A stretch of DNA of 64,000 nt from Lachnospiraceae bacterium (GTDB lineage: Bacteria > Bacillota > Clostridia > Lachnospirales > Lachnospiraceae). The translations under genes and the position numbers were made by a program. The notes under the pieces were generated by a model that was not told the origin of the DNA, did no database searches, and saw nothing but the letters and a program-made list of their open reading frames with translations. Of the stretch, positions 47,301 to 55,103 are shown piece by piece (the stretch's first letter is position 1; every line of letters starts with the position of its first letter). The stretch covers positions 1-64,000 of the forward strand of contig JALEIR010000014.1 of assembly GCA_022769665.1 (NCBI GenBank), written 5' to 3'.

Positions 47301-47894
47301 GGTAATCTGCTTGGGGTTCGTCAGCACGGTCACATGGAGGCTGTAGGATATGATATGTACTGTAAAATGCTGAATGAAGCGGTACAGAGCCTGAAGGGAG
47401 TCAGGGTGGCGGAGGACTTTGCAACACTGATAGATTTGGATGTGGATGCCTTTATTCCGCCGACCTATATTGTGAACGAAGTACAAAAGCTGGATATCTA
47501 TAAGCGGATTGCCGGTATTGAAAACGTAAAGGAGCGGGACGACATGAAGGATGAGCTCCTGGACCGCTTCGGAGACATTCCGAAGTCAGTGGACAATCTG
47601 CTTCGGATTGCCTTAATCCGCGTTGCCGCACACAGATTGTTTATGACGGAGATTAAGGGAAAGAGCGAGAGAATTACTTTTACCTTCCGGCCGGATGCGG
47701 CTGTAGACCCGCTCAAGATTCCGGAACTTTTGAAAAAGTATGGACAAAACCTTGCATTTACTGCTTACGGAACGCCTTTCTTTACCTATAAGTATAAGAA
47801 GACGGGATTGGTGGAAACGGATGCGGAGCTGCTGCTGGGCAAGACAGAGGAACTGTTGAAAGAGATGGAACTGCTGTTACCGGTCGAAAGGTAG
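44337..47894 (+). CDS. mfd: Transcription-repair coupling factor Mfd
   Basis: ATP-dependent translocase that removes RNA polymerase stalled at DNA lesions and recruits UvrA. 1185 residues, normal size. N-terminal UvrB-like region (to about 340; QVESPGQFSVRGGIIDIFD), RNA polymerase interacting domain around 500-560 (FNELKVGDYVVHESHGLGIY), superfamily 2 helicase motor with GDVGYGKTEIAIRAA, DEEQRFG, LTATPIPRTLHMS and QLRGRVGRS, and the C-terminal TRCF domain. GGGAGGAG upstream. An SOS-like box and a 34-aa ORF follow. Confidence 0.98.
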   Translation: MQALLSPLRELAEYDSLKETLRKGKGPIALTGCVDSQKLHMIYGLSDGIRIKVIVTYSDLKARELYEEYKFYDRNAMLYPAKDLIFFQADIHGNQLVKERVRTMRRLMERKPLTIITTYAALMTPLALWDRETDVIDVEKGGTLNEKSLAEKLVSFGYEKSYQVESPGQFSVRGGIIDIFDLTEDNPYRIELWGDEVESIRSFDILSQRSIEKLESISVFPATEFVLEDERIKAGLKKLEEEAKRQEKLFRDSFKTEEAHRVAVQVKELKEQLLELKSKVNLEGYIRYFYEDTVTLPELLIHVSRKEGLGETPVFFLEEPVRIKEQADAVELEFRESMTQRAEKGYILPGQMNILYSGEEVAAKLLQGSVVTVSTMDGRGGYFKPERKIDVAARSIAPYNNSFEALVKDLKQFKKNGSRVLLLSGSRTRAKRLAEDLRDQELTAVYTEDPYREVQPGEVLTYYGHVSKGFEYPLLKFVVLSETDIFGAEKKKKKAKKLYQGQKIKDFNELKVGDYVVHESHGLGIYRGIEKVEMEGVVKDYIKVEYRDGGNLYVLATGLDVIQKYASADAKKPKLNKLGSKEWEKTKTKVRGAVNEVAKDLVELYAARQAGEGYRFSRDTVWQREFEEMFPFEETEDQLNAIADTKKDMESGKIMDRLICGDVGYGKTEIAIRAAFKAVQDGKQVVYLVPTTILAQQHYNTFVQRMKDFPVRVELMSRFRTPGEIKKTITDLQKGFVDIVIGTHRVLSEDVKFKDLGLLIIDEEQRFGVAHKEKIKKLKENVDVLTLTATPIPRTLHMSLIGIRDMSVLEEAPEDRLPIQTFVCEYNEELVREAISRELSRGGQVYYVYNRVNNIADVAAQIANLVPEATVAFAHGQMKEHELEKIMYDFINGEIDVLVSTTIIETGLDISNVNTMIIHDSDNMGLSQLYQLRGRVGRSNRTAYAFLMYKRDKMLKEVAEKRLEAIREFTDLGSGFKIAMRDLEIRGAGNLLGVRQHGHMEAVGYDMYCKMLNEAVQSLKGVRVAEDFATLIDLDVDAFIPPTYIVNEVQKLDIYKRIAGIENVKERDDMKDELLDRFGDIPKSVDNLLRIALIRVAAHRLFMTEIKGKSERITFTFRPDAAVDPLKIPELLKKYGQNLAFTAYGTPFFTYKYKKTGLVETDAELLLGKTEELLKEMELLLPVER

Positions 47895-47942
47895 CAAAAT
47901 TTTTGGAAAATTGTAAATGGAGAAAACAGAACACGAACAAAA

Positions 47943-47956
47943 CGAACAAATGTTTA
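47943..47956 (+). promoter_or_regulatory. LexA/SOS-like box before 34-aa ORF
   Basis: CGAACAAATGTTTA matches 13 of 14 positions of the Bacillus-type SOS box CGAACRNRYGTTYC. It lies 15 bases upstream of a possible -10 (TATAGT, 47971-47976), a fitting place for repression by LexA. No lexA gene is in the window. Confidence 0.55.
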
Positions 47957-48040
47957 TTTCGAGGTGGGTTTATAGTACTTGAAAAATGTTACCTTCTATT
48001 CAGAACAAAGAAATAAATTCTGAACAGGAGGTAATTTTTT

Positions 48041-48145
48041 ATGAAAGGTTATCATACGGCAAGTGGCTACATGGGATTGGTGGATGGCAACTATATTCTT
48101 TTTGCCAGCGAGGGCGAGTATCGGGAGTACATGGAGGAAGAATGA
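48041..48145 (+). CDS. 34-aa small protein downstream of mfd
   Basis: ATG 48041 with CAGGAGG eight bases ahead encodes MKGYHTASGYMGLVDGNY followed by ILFASEGEYREYMEEE. It is soluble, with Tyr/Gly-rich strands and an acidic helical end (EYREYMEEE). The strong ribosome site and possible SOS box point to a true, perhaps damage-induced, gene. Function unknown; it has no hydrophobic helix as SOS division inhibitors such as YneA do. Confidence 0.7.
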   Translation: MKGYHTASGYMGLVDGNYILFASEGEYREYMEEE

Positions 48146-48255
48146 ATGACGCTATGTTAAATTTTTAATTAATATCTGTCCTCTTTTATCGTTACGTGCC
48201 TTGTGATAAAATAAAAAAAGAAATACATAATATTCAGACAAGAGAGGACAAGGAT

Positions 48256-49278
48256 ATGAAAAAGGATTTTGATTTACTGTCTTTGGGAGAAATCATGCTG
48301 AGATTGTCACCGCCGGACAACGAACGTATTACCAGAGGTGATAGCTTCAGCAAGCAGGCGGGCGGTGCCGAATTAAACTCCGCTACCGGTGCGGCTATGT
48401 TGGGACTTCGTTGCGGAATCATCTCCAAGCTCCCGGCCAATGACCTCGGAATATATATCAAAAACCGTGTCCGTCTCTGTGGCGTCAGCGATGACTATCT
48501 GGTGTACGATGACAGTAAGGATGCCAGATTAGGCGTATATTATTATGAGAACGGTGCGTATCCCAGAAAGCCCCGTATTGTCTATGACAGGAAGAACACT
48601 TCTGTGAACAAGATTTCGATTAGTGACTATGATGAGCATCTTTTCAGTGCAACAAGATGTTTTCATACCAGCGGAATTACGCTGGCGCTGAGTCCACAGG
48701 TGCGGGAGACTGCAATCGAGATGATAAAGCGCTTTAAGGAGCAGGGGACGATTATTTCCTTTGATGTGAACTTCCGCGGGAATCTTTGGACAGGCGCTGA
48801 AGCAAAGGAATGTATTGAAGGAATTTTGCCTTATGTAGATATTTTTTTCTGCTCCGAGGATACGGCACGTCTGACCTTCTTAAAGGAAGGAGACGCCAAG
48901 TCTATTATGAAAAGTTTTGCTGAAGAATATCCTATTTCAATCGTGGCTTCCACGCAGCGTATCGTGCACAGTCCCAAGCGCCATACCTTTGGCTCCATCA
49001 TCTACAGTGCAAAGGAAGATAAATTTTACGAGGAGGCGCCTTATGCCGATATCGAGGTGGTAGACAGAATCGGAAGCGGAGACGCTTACATTTCGGGAGT
49101 CCTTTACGGATTGTTGGCACATGAAGGGGATTATCAGAGGGCATTGGAATACGGAAATGCGGTCAGTGCTCTGAAAAATACCATCCCCGGCGATTTGCTC
49201 AGCACCGACCTAAAAGAAATCGAGGGAATCATTAAAGAGCATAAATCCACAGGACGAATTGCGGAGATGGATCGCTAA
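48256..49278 (+). CDS. PfkB-family sugar kinase, 2-keto-3-deoxygluconate kinase-like
   Basis: 340 residues from MKKDFDLLSLGEIMLRLSP, with GAGGACAAGG upstream. Ribokinase/PfkB fold: the first glycine signature KQAGGAELNSATGAAMLGL and the catalytic DRIGSGDAYISGVLYG (Asp base; GSGD anion hole, usually GAGD). Similarity in plan is to KdgK-type kinases, but the sugar cannot be fixed from sequence. No other sugar-acid gene is adjacent. The 110-base gap before it holds a TGTCCTCT/AGAGGACA inverted repeat and an AT-rich promoter-like stretch. Confidence 0.85.
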   Translation: MKKDFDLLSLGEIMLRLSPPDNERITRGDSFSKQAGGAELNSATGAAMLGLRCGIISKLPANDLGIYIKNRVRLCGVSDDYLVYDDSKDARLGVYYYENGAYPRKPRIVYDRKNTSVNKISISDYDEHLFSATRCFHTSGITLALSPQVRETAIEMIKRFKEQGTIISFDVNFRGNLWTGAEAKECIEGILPYVDIFFCSEDTARLTFLKEGDAKSIMKSFAEEYPISIVASTQRIVHSPKRHTFGSIIYSAKEDKFYEEAPYADIEVVDRIGSGDAYISGVLYGLLAHEGDYQRALEYGNAVSALKNTIPGDLLSTDLKEIEGIIKEHKSTGRIAEMDR

Positions 49279-49280
49279 AA

Positions 49281-49325
49281 CGAGAGAGCCAATGGGGACA
49301 GGTTTACTGTCCCCATTGACTCTCG
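49281..49325. repeat. Inverted repeat after sugar kinase gene
   Basis: CGAGAG-CAATGGGGACAG, 5-base loop, CTGTCCCCATTG-CTCTCG (12 plus 6 bp with a small bulge). It could end kinase transcription but lacks a T-run; it looks like a mobile palindromic element of the kind scattered in intergenic DNA. Confidence 0.6.
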
Positions 49326-49371
49326 TACTGATCAATTACCCAGTCAATACCGGCTAAATCCGCTTCACTGT

Positions 49372-49775
49372 TGCAATACAGGCATTTACAACCATTCTTT
49401 AAAGAAAGCGAAAGCGGACGGAGACAAGGGCGCGAATGCGAGAGCAGCGGTCAGGCTTCTCGAAAAGTATCGAAATGAAGGAGACCTTCTTAGCGGAGTA
49501 GAATTGAAAGAAGAAGGCATTCTCAAAATTACGCACAGGTAAAACTCCCGGAAGATCTACCGGAGGATAAGTCGGACAACCGGATACTAAAGGTATGCAA
49601 AGGTCTGCAGGAAGCTCTTATGACAGATGCAGAGCACGCACCGTTGGTTATCATTCAGGGGATGGCGGGAACGGCCAAAACATTTTATTCGCTGGCAGTG
49701 GGTCTTGATAAGGTGTATAACAACCTGTCCAGGCATACGGCAATACAAAAAGAGCCTGAGGTTCTGCGAATATAA
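49372..49775 (+). pseudogene. Remnant of a PhoH-family PIN/ATPase gene
   Basis: Two partial frames of one broken gene. Frame one (to the TAA at about 49541) reads KAKADGDKGANARAAVRLLE and ends GILKITHR, like the PIN domain of PhoH2-type proteins. The next frame reads KLPEDLPEDKSDNRILKVCK and continues to PLVIIQGMAGTAKTFYSLAV, the Walker A region of the PhoH ATPase (GTAKT for GTGKT), then stops at 49775. So the gene has lost its start, most of the middle, its frame and its end. The stretch 49326-49371 and 49776-49867 hold no other gene. Confidence 0.7.
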
Positions 49776-49867
49776 TTACCAATTTTCCACATACTAACTC
49801 CATATCCAATGATTTGGTATCTATAAATCGAAATCATGCAGAAAAAAACGGAGGAAACATAAGGAAA

Positions 49868-50413
49868 ATGAAAGCAACAGGAATTGTGAGAAGAATAGAT
49901 GAACTTGGGCGGATTGTCATCCCCAAGGAAATCCGCCGGACACTGCATATAAGGGAATCTGACCCTCTGGAAATATATACGGATAGAGAAGGGCAGATTA
50001 TCCTAAAAAAGTATTCTCCCATCGGTGAAATGGCTACCTTTGCCAGACAGTATGCGGAAAGCCTTGCCCAGGTATCGGGGCATGCGGCGCTGATTGCTGA
50101 CAGAGATCAGTTTATTGCCGCTGCGGGAGGATATAAACAGCTTGTAAATAAGGCGGTAGGTAGGCAACTGGATGAAAAGGTGCATAATCGGGAGAGCCTG
50201 ATGGCATCCAGAGGAGACAGAAATTTTGTCAGTGTGTGTGATGAGGGCTCGGATGAGTACCAGCATGAAGCCATTGTACCTATTCTCTGTGAAGGAGATA
50301 TTATCGGAAGTGTGGTGCTTTTGGAGAATGACAACAAGAGCCGTATGGGAGAGGTGGAACAAAAATTGCTCCAGTCCGCCGCCACATTTCTGGGTAGACA
50401 GATGGAGCAATAA
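49868..50413 (+). CDS. spoVT: Stage V sporulation protein T
   Basis: 181-residue transcription factor that tunes sigma-G-dependent genes in the forespore. Start at MKATGIVRRIDELGRIVIPKE, the AbrB/SpoVT swapped-hairpin DNA-binding domain (1-50), followed by a GAF-like C-terminal domain (about 55-178). AAGGAAA and GGAGG lie upstream. Together with cwlD, spoVG and the SleB gene it supports a spore-forming host. Confidence 0.95.
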   Translation: MKATGIVRRIDELGRIVIPKEIRRTLHIRESDPLEIYTDREGQIILKKYSPIGEMATFARQYAESLAQVSGHAALIADRDQFIAAAGGYKQLVNKAVGRQLDEKVHNRESLMASRGDRNFVSVCDEGSDEYQHEAIVPILCEGDIIGSVVLLENDNKSRMGEVEQKLLQSAATFLGRQMEQ

Positions 50414-50415
50414 TA

Positions 50416-51870
50416 TTATTTTTCACTCGTTTTTTGCAACAGTTCGATTTTTATGTCGTAAAGACGCTGTGAAAGGTCTACATGTACTTCCTGAGGATTT
50501 ACGAGACGCTTTGATTCATCCCAGAGGGTGTCCAGTTCTATTTGACAGTATGCCCGGATATCCATGACTTTTGGAGAGTTGTAGCAGCATTCTCCATTTT
50601 TGAAAATTTGTTCCAGAATGGGGCGGAGGGTATAGCTTCCGCCTTTCAGCTTTGTCTTTTTCCAGGGCTCCTGAGGATCAAAGAGCAGCAAATCATCCTG
50701 TTCCCTATATTGCTCATCTGCCAGACATATCAGGTCTGCTTTGATTTTACCGCTTTCTTTATCGTATATACGGTATATTTTTTTGTCTCCGGGATTTGTA
50801 ATCTTTTCTGTGTTTTCGGAGAGCTTAATTTTGGGAATAAACTTTCCGTTGGGGCCCATAACGGCAGCCAGTTTATATACACCGCCGAAAGAGGGATTGT
50901 CTTTGGAGGTAATCAGATTTGTGCCCACACCCCAGGAAGTAATGGCAGCACCCTGAGCCTTTAGGCTGTCAATCAGATATTCATCCAAATCATTGGAGGC
51001 AGAGATGACAGCATCGGGGAAGCCTGCATTGTCCAGCATTTGGCGTGCTTTCTTGGACAGGTATGCCAAATCGCCGCTGTCCAACCGGATTCCGTAGAAG
51101 GCGAGAGGAATACCTGCTTCGCGCATCTCGGTAAAGACACGAATCGCGTTGGGAACCCCTGATTTTAAAGTGTCATAGGTATCTACAAGAAGGATACAAG
51201 CGGAAGGATACATGTCTGCATAGGTTTTAAAAGCAGTGTATTCATCAGGGAAGCTCATTATCCAGCTGTGGGCATGTGTTCCCTTGACCGGTACGCCAAA
51301 CAACTGTCCGCACAGGACATTACTGGTGCCGATGCAACCGCCTATTACTGCAGCTCGGGCTCCGTAGGTTCCCGCATCGGGTCCCTGAGCCCGGCGCAGA
51401 CCGAATTCCATGATACCGTCACCCCTTGCGGCATAACATACTCTCGCTGCCTTTGTGGCAATCAGGCTTTGGTGGTTGATAATATTTAGGATTGCCGTTT
51501 CCACCAACTGGGCTTCCATAATCGGAGCCACTACCTTTATCACAGGTTCCCTCGGGAACATAACGGTGCCTTCGGGGATAGCATATATATCTCCGGAGAA
51601 CCGGAAGCTGCTCAGATAATCCAGAAAATCGGAGGAAAAAATGCCAAGAGAGGAGAGATAATCAATGTCCTCTTTGGCAAAGTGCAGCTCCTTGATGTAT
51701 TGAATAACCTGTTCCAATCCGGCGGAGACGGCGTAACCGCCGCCGCAGGGATTACTGCGGTAAAAGGCGTCAAAGATAACAGTTTCGTTTCGATCTTTGT
51801 TTTTAAAGTAGCCCTGCATCATGGTGAGTTCATATAAATCTGTCATTAGTGTCAGGTTTTGCCTGCCCAT
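50416..51870 (-). CDS. pncB: Nicotinate phosphoribosyltransferase
   Basis: Converts nicotinate, PRPP and ATP to nicotinate mononucleotide for NAD salvage. 484 residues: [15 protein letters not shown] at the start, [44 protein letters not shown] and [17 protein letters not shown] are signature segments. The first ATG has only a weak ribosome site; Met9 is possible. Convergent with spoVT, two bases between stops. Confidence 0.96.
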   Translation of the reverse strand: MGRQNLTLMTDLYELTMMQGYFKNKDRNETVIFDAFYRSNPCGGGYAVSAGLEQVIQYIKELHFAKEDIDYLSSLGIFSSDFLDYLSSFRFSGDIYAIPEGTVMFPREPVIKVVAPIMEAQLVETAILNIINHQSLIATKAARVCYAARGDGIMEFGLRRAQGPDAGTYGARAAVIGGCIGTSNVLCGQLFGVPVKGTHAHSWIMSFPDEYTAFKTYADMYPSACILLVDTYDTLKSGVPNAIRVFTEMREAGIPLAFYGIRLDSGDLAYLSKKARQMLDNAGFPDAVISASNDLDEYLIDSLKAQGAAITSWGVGTNLITSKDNPSFGGVYKLAAVMGPNGKFIPKIKLSENTEKITNPGDKKIYRIYDKESGKIKADLICLADEQYREQDDLLLFDPQEPWKKTKLKGGSYTLRPILEQIFKNGECCYNSPKVMDIRAYCQIELDTLWDESKRLVNPQEVHVDLSQRLYDIKIELLQKTSEK

Positions 51871-51902
51871 TTTGACTCTCGCTTTCCGGTATAAACACCA
51901 TT

Positions 51903-53180
51903 TTATTGAATAATACGATTTCTACCCGTAGTTTTTCCTTCGTACAGCTTTTCATCCGCACTTCGTAGCAGGGTAGTGACATCTTCGGTGTTTCCGTGGG
52001 TTAGCCCAAAGGTCATGGTAACCTTCACTTTATGCTCATCGTATTCACTTTCCATCGAGCGGATATCGTCCATAATGGATTCCAGAATCCGGAGAGATTC
52101 CTCTTCGTTTTTGCCCTCGAAAATCAGTAAAAATTCTTCACCGCCCCATCTGGCGGCAGTTCCGTTGCCGTGCATATGCGAGCGAAGCTTGTAGGCAACA
52201 TTTTTTAGAACCAAATCACCGCATTCATGGCCGTATGTGTCATTTACTTTTTTAAAGAAATCAATATCACCGATAGCAATACAGAAGTCCTTGCCATTGT
52301 CTGCAGAGCTGCGGACAACTTCCCGAAGTTTTTTATCGCCGGAACGTCGATTGGCCAGGGAAGTCAGTGCATCTTGTTCAACCAATGTATGCAGGGAGTG
52401 CTGCATGTTCAGAGCGGAGTGAGCAATTTCACCCAACTCATCACTGCGGCCAAGCACTGAGGAAGGAAGGCTGGCACTCAGATTCCCGGCGGATACTTCT
52501 TTCAAAAAACCGTGAATCTGCATCAGAGAGGATACAAATCTTCTGGTGTACAGAAAGGTAAAGGCGGAGACAAACACAATGATGATTATATCAACCAAAA
52601 CAAGAGGTTGAACAGCTTTTCGGACAGCGGCATCTACCTCGTCGGTCGGTCTGCCGGCAAAAATCATGCCGATGATGGTTCCGTCACTGTTAAACAGAGG
52701 AGTATAATATGAAAAATAGCTGGAATTATATATGATGGCCTTGGGATAAAAATGTGGTTGCCCGGTTTGAAGAACATTTTCGATGACCACAGAAGGAGCG
52801 CCGGAACCTACAATCCGGCCGCCGCTGTTACCTGTGAGAGTGGTCAGAACTCTGGTGTCCTGATAAAAGAGGGTAAAATCGAAGCCGGTTTCCTCTTTCA
52901 GGCGGTCAATCAGGCAGTAATCATTGGTGAGATTGTGTTCGCCTTTGTAGAGCTGATACGCATTATCGCCAACCAATTTATAATCTCCGGGATAAAGCGT
53001 ATCGAGCATGACGGAGAGACTGCTTGTCACATTAGAAAGTTCTGTCTCAACTTCGGTGTACATACACTGTGTAAACCAGTGTGTACCCAACAGCATAATG
53101 AGAATTCCAAAAAGTAAAAGAGGCAAGATGTTGATGGCTTGCAGAGCATATGCTATTTTTCCTTTACCACCTGTTTTCAT
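51903..53180 (-). CDS. Membrane sensor diguanylate cyclase (Cache-HAMP-GGDEF)
   Basis: 425 residues from ATG 53180 (AAAGGCG upstream). Two membrane segments (about 12-34 and 190-212) bracket a ~150-residue extracellular domain of single-Cache type (ELSNVTSSLSVMLDTLYPGD..., FYPKAIIYNSSYFSYYTPLF). A HAMP region (about 215-268) leads to a GGDEF domain (270-425) with ALTSLANRRS, DIDFFKKVNDTYGHECGD and active-site GGEEF. It should make c-di-GMP in response to an outside ligand. An I-site RxxD does not stand out. Confidence 0.92.
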   Translation of the reverse strand: MKTGGKGKIAYALQAINILPLLLFGILIMLLGTHWFTQCMYTEVETELSNVTSSLSVMLDTLYPGDYKLVGDNAYQLYKGEHNLTNDYCLIDRLKEETGFDFTLFYQDTRVLTTLTGNSGGRIVGSGAPSVVIENVLQTGQPHFYPKAIIYNSSYFSYYTPLFNSDGTIIGMIFAGRPTDEVDAAVRKAVQPLVLVDIIIIVFVSAFTFLYTRRFVSSLMQIHGFLKEVSAGNLSASLPSSVLGRSDELGEIAHSALNMQHSLHTLVEQDALTSLANRRSGDKKLREVVRSSADNGKDFCIAIGDIDFFKKVNDTYGHECGDLVLKNVAYKLRSHMHGNGTAARWGGEEFLLIFEGKNEEESLRILESIMDDIRSMESEYDEHKVKVTMTFGLTHGNTEDVTTLLRSADEKLYEGKTTGRNRIIQ

Positions 53181-53324
53181 GAATTCGCCTTTCATCTGAA
53201 ATTGTATATGTGACATAAGTTTAGTATAATCATTCCTTGCGCAGAAAGCAACAGTCCTTTACTTTTTGTAGTACTTTTGATATGATATTACTTAAGAGTA
53301 GTGTATATTTGGAGGCGTGTTAAA

Positions 53325-55103
53325 TTGGGGATTGAAAATATAGAAGCAGCATATCCGTCAGGCAGATTTGACAGATCTTTATTGATTATCAGCGGAAATC
53401 AGCAGATGTATGAGTTTATGGGGGAATACAGCTATTTACCTTTATATAAGATGGTTCAGGAAAAGGACGTGCACAGATTACAGGCTGCAGTCTCTTTTTG
53501 TGATGTGTCGGAATCTGCTCTTGCGGAAGAATGTATTCACATTATAAATAAAGACGGTGGATACGATACGTATGTGGTTAATATCCGAAAAGGCCAGGAC
53601 TTCGAAGGATATTTCCTGGAGCTTCAAAATGTATCTGCCAATATCAAACAATTGGAACAGACAGACAAACGTCTTGATATCGTCAGGGATTACCTTTCTT
53701 TATCCGGAGGAATATTGTTTTCCTATTCTCCTGAAGATGAGCATTTTTGCCTGTTTTGGCAGAATTACGAGCAAAGAGTGAACCTGGAGGATTGCCGGTT
53801 TGACGAATGGGAAAGAAAAATAATCCGCGAGGGACAGGTCGACGAAAAGGATGAAGTGCTTTTTGAAACTTTCTGCAATTCCGTGCGGACTACCGAATAC
53901 GAGCAGACATATACCTTTCGGGGAAGTTTTCTGACCTGGGGAAAGAATATGGATACTTACCGTGTTAAGCTTGTATCACGGACATATGACGGTAAGAAGT
54001 TGGTAATCGGAGTCTGGACAGTCATCAATGAACAGAGCGGAAACGTGGTGGAAGACTATGTGGAAGGAATTTATCTGGACTCCATGACGAAAGTGATGAA
54101 TAAGAAGGGCATAACCACATATGCGGAAGCAGCTGTGGATTCCGGAGAGCAGATAGCTGTGGTTATGTTGGATATTGATAACTTTAAAAGTGTAAATGAT
54201 ACCTATGGACATTTGTTCGGCGATACGGTAATCGCAACTGTGGCTGATGTGATAAAAAAGGTAGTTGGAGAGCATGGTGTTGTAGGACGTGTGGGCGGTG
54301 ATGAATTTTTGGTTATTCTGGATGATTACGGGGATGAACTGGGTCTGCGAAATTATCTGAGAAGTATCAAGGTGAACGTAAATACTCTTTTCCTGGAAAA
54401 GGTAGGGGAAAACAGATTGTCCTGTTCCATCGGAGTGTCACAGTGTCCGATAAATTCAGACAAATTTAAAGAGCTGTATATGATTGCAGACAGAGCCCTT
54501 TATCTTGCCAAGGAAAAGGGAAAGAATTGCTATATTATTTACAAAGAGAAGCTGCACGGCAGGTTCCGTATGACAGAGGAAAATGCGGATTTAAAAGAAA
54601 TCCGTGAGGCATTTTATGCCGAGAAGGATTTGTTTAGACTGAATAAGTGTCTTTCTGATATGGTGTTTAAGGGAAAGGATGCCATGCCTGAAGTGTTGGA
54701 ACAGATGGCACGTGTTTTGGCAATACAAAGAATCATCGTTATTTGGGGACAGGAGAAGAGAGAAGTGATTTGTTCCTATCCGCTGTCTTTAATCTGGATG
54801 GAGTGTACAGAAGTTTTCTTTGAGTGTGAAGAGTACAAAAAGCTTTTCAACGATGATATGCTGGTGCTTACCAATGTGCATACATTGGAATACAGCATGC
54901 CTAAGGAGTATGATGTGTTTTATCAGAACGGCGTCAACAGTATCATGCAGCATTATCTTCGAAACGAGGACGGTGATATTTGCGGATTTGTGTCTGCGGA
55001 AGGCGATCAAATCAGAAGATTTCCTAAACTTGCAGTACAAATTTTTGAGAATATGTGCAGAATCATCAACGGCGTGCTGCTGAGGGAGGACCGTGACAGG
55101 TGA
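53325..55103 (+). CDS. GGDEF protein with N-terminal sensor and C-terminal GAF-like region
   Basis: 592 residues from the TTG at 53325, GGAGG nine bases ahead. No membrane segment. Residues 1-120 look PAS-like (FDRSLLIISGNQQMYEFMGE), ~130-250 a second PAS-like block, ~255-415 the GGDEF domain (DSMTKVMNKKGI, VMLDIDNFKSVNDTYGHLFG, RVGGDEFLVIL) with an intact active site, and ~430-590 a C-terminal region that may be GAF-like. Predicted cytosolic diguanylate cyclase. Its stop overlaps the GTG of the acyltransferase gene, so the two are coupled. Confidence 0.9.
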   Translation: MGIENIEAAYPSGRFDRSLLIISGNQQMYEFMGEYSYLPLYKMVQEKDVHRLQAAVSFCDVSESALAEECIHIINKDGGYDTYVVNIRKGQDFEGYFLELQNVSANIKQLEQTDKRLDIVRDYLSLSGGILFSYSPEDEHFCLFWQNYEQRVNLEDCRFDEWERKIIREGQVDEKDEVLFETFCNSVRTTEYEQTYTFRGSFLTWGKNMDTYRVKLVSRTYDGKKLVIGVWTVINEQSGNVVEDYVEGIYLDSMTKVMNKKGITTYAEAAVDSGEQIAVVMLDIDNFKSVNDTYGHLFGDTVIATVADVIKKVVGEHGVVGRVGGDEFLVILDDYGDELGLRNYLRSIKVNVNTLFLEKVGENRLSCSIGVSQCPINSDKFKELYMIADRALYLAKEKGKNCYIIYKEKLHGRFRMTEENADLKEIREAFYAEKDLFRLNKCLSDMVFKGKDAMPEVLEQMARVLAIQRIIVIWGQEKREVICSYPLSLIWMECTEVFFECEEYKKLFNDDMLVLTNVHTLEYSMPKEYDVFYQNGVNSIMQHYLRNEDGDICGFVSAEGDQIRRFPKLAVQIFENMCRIINGVLLREDRDR

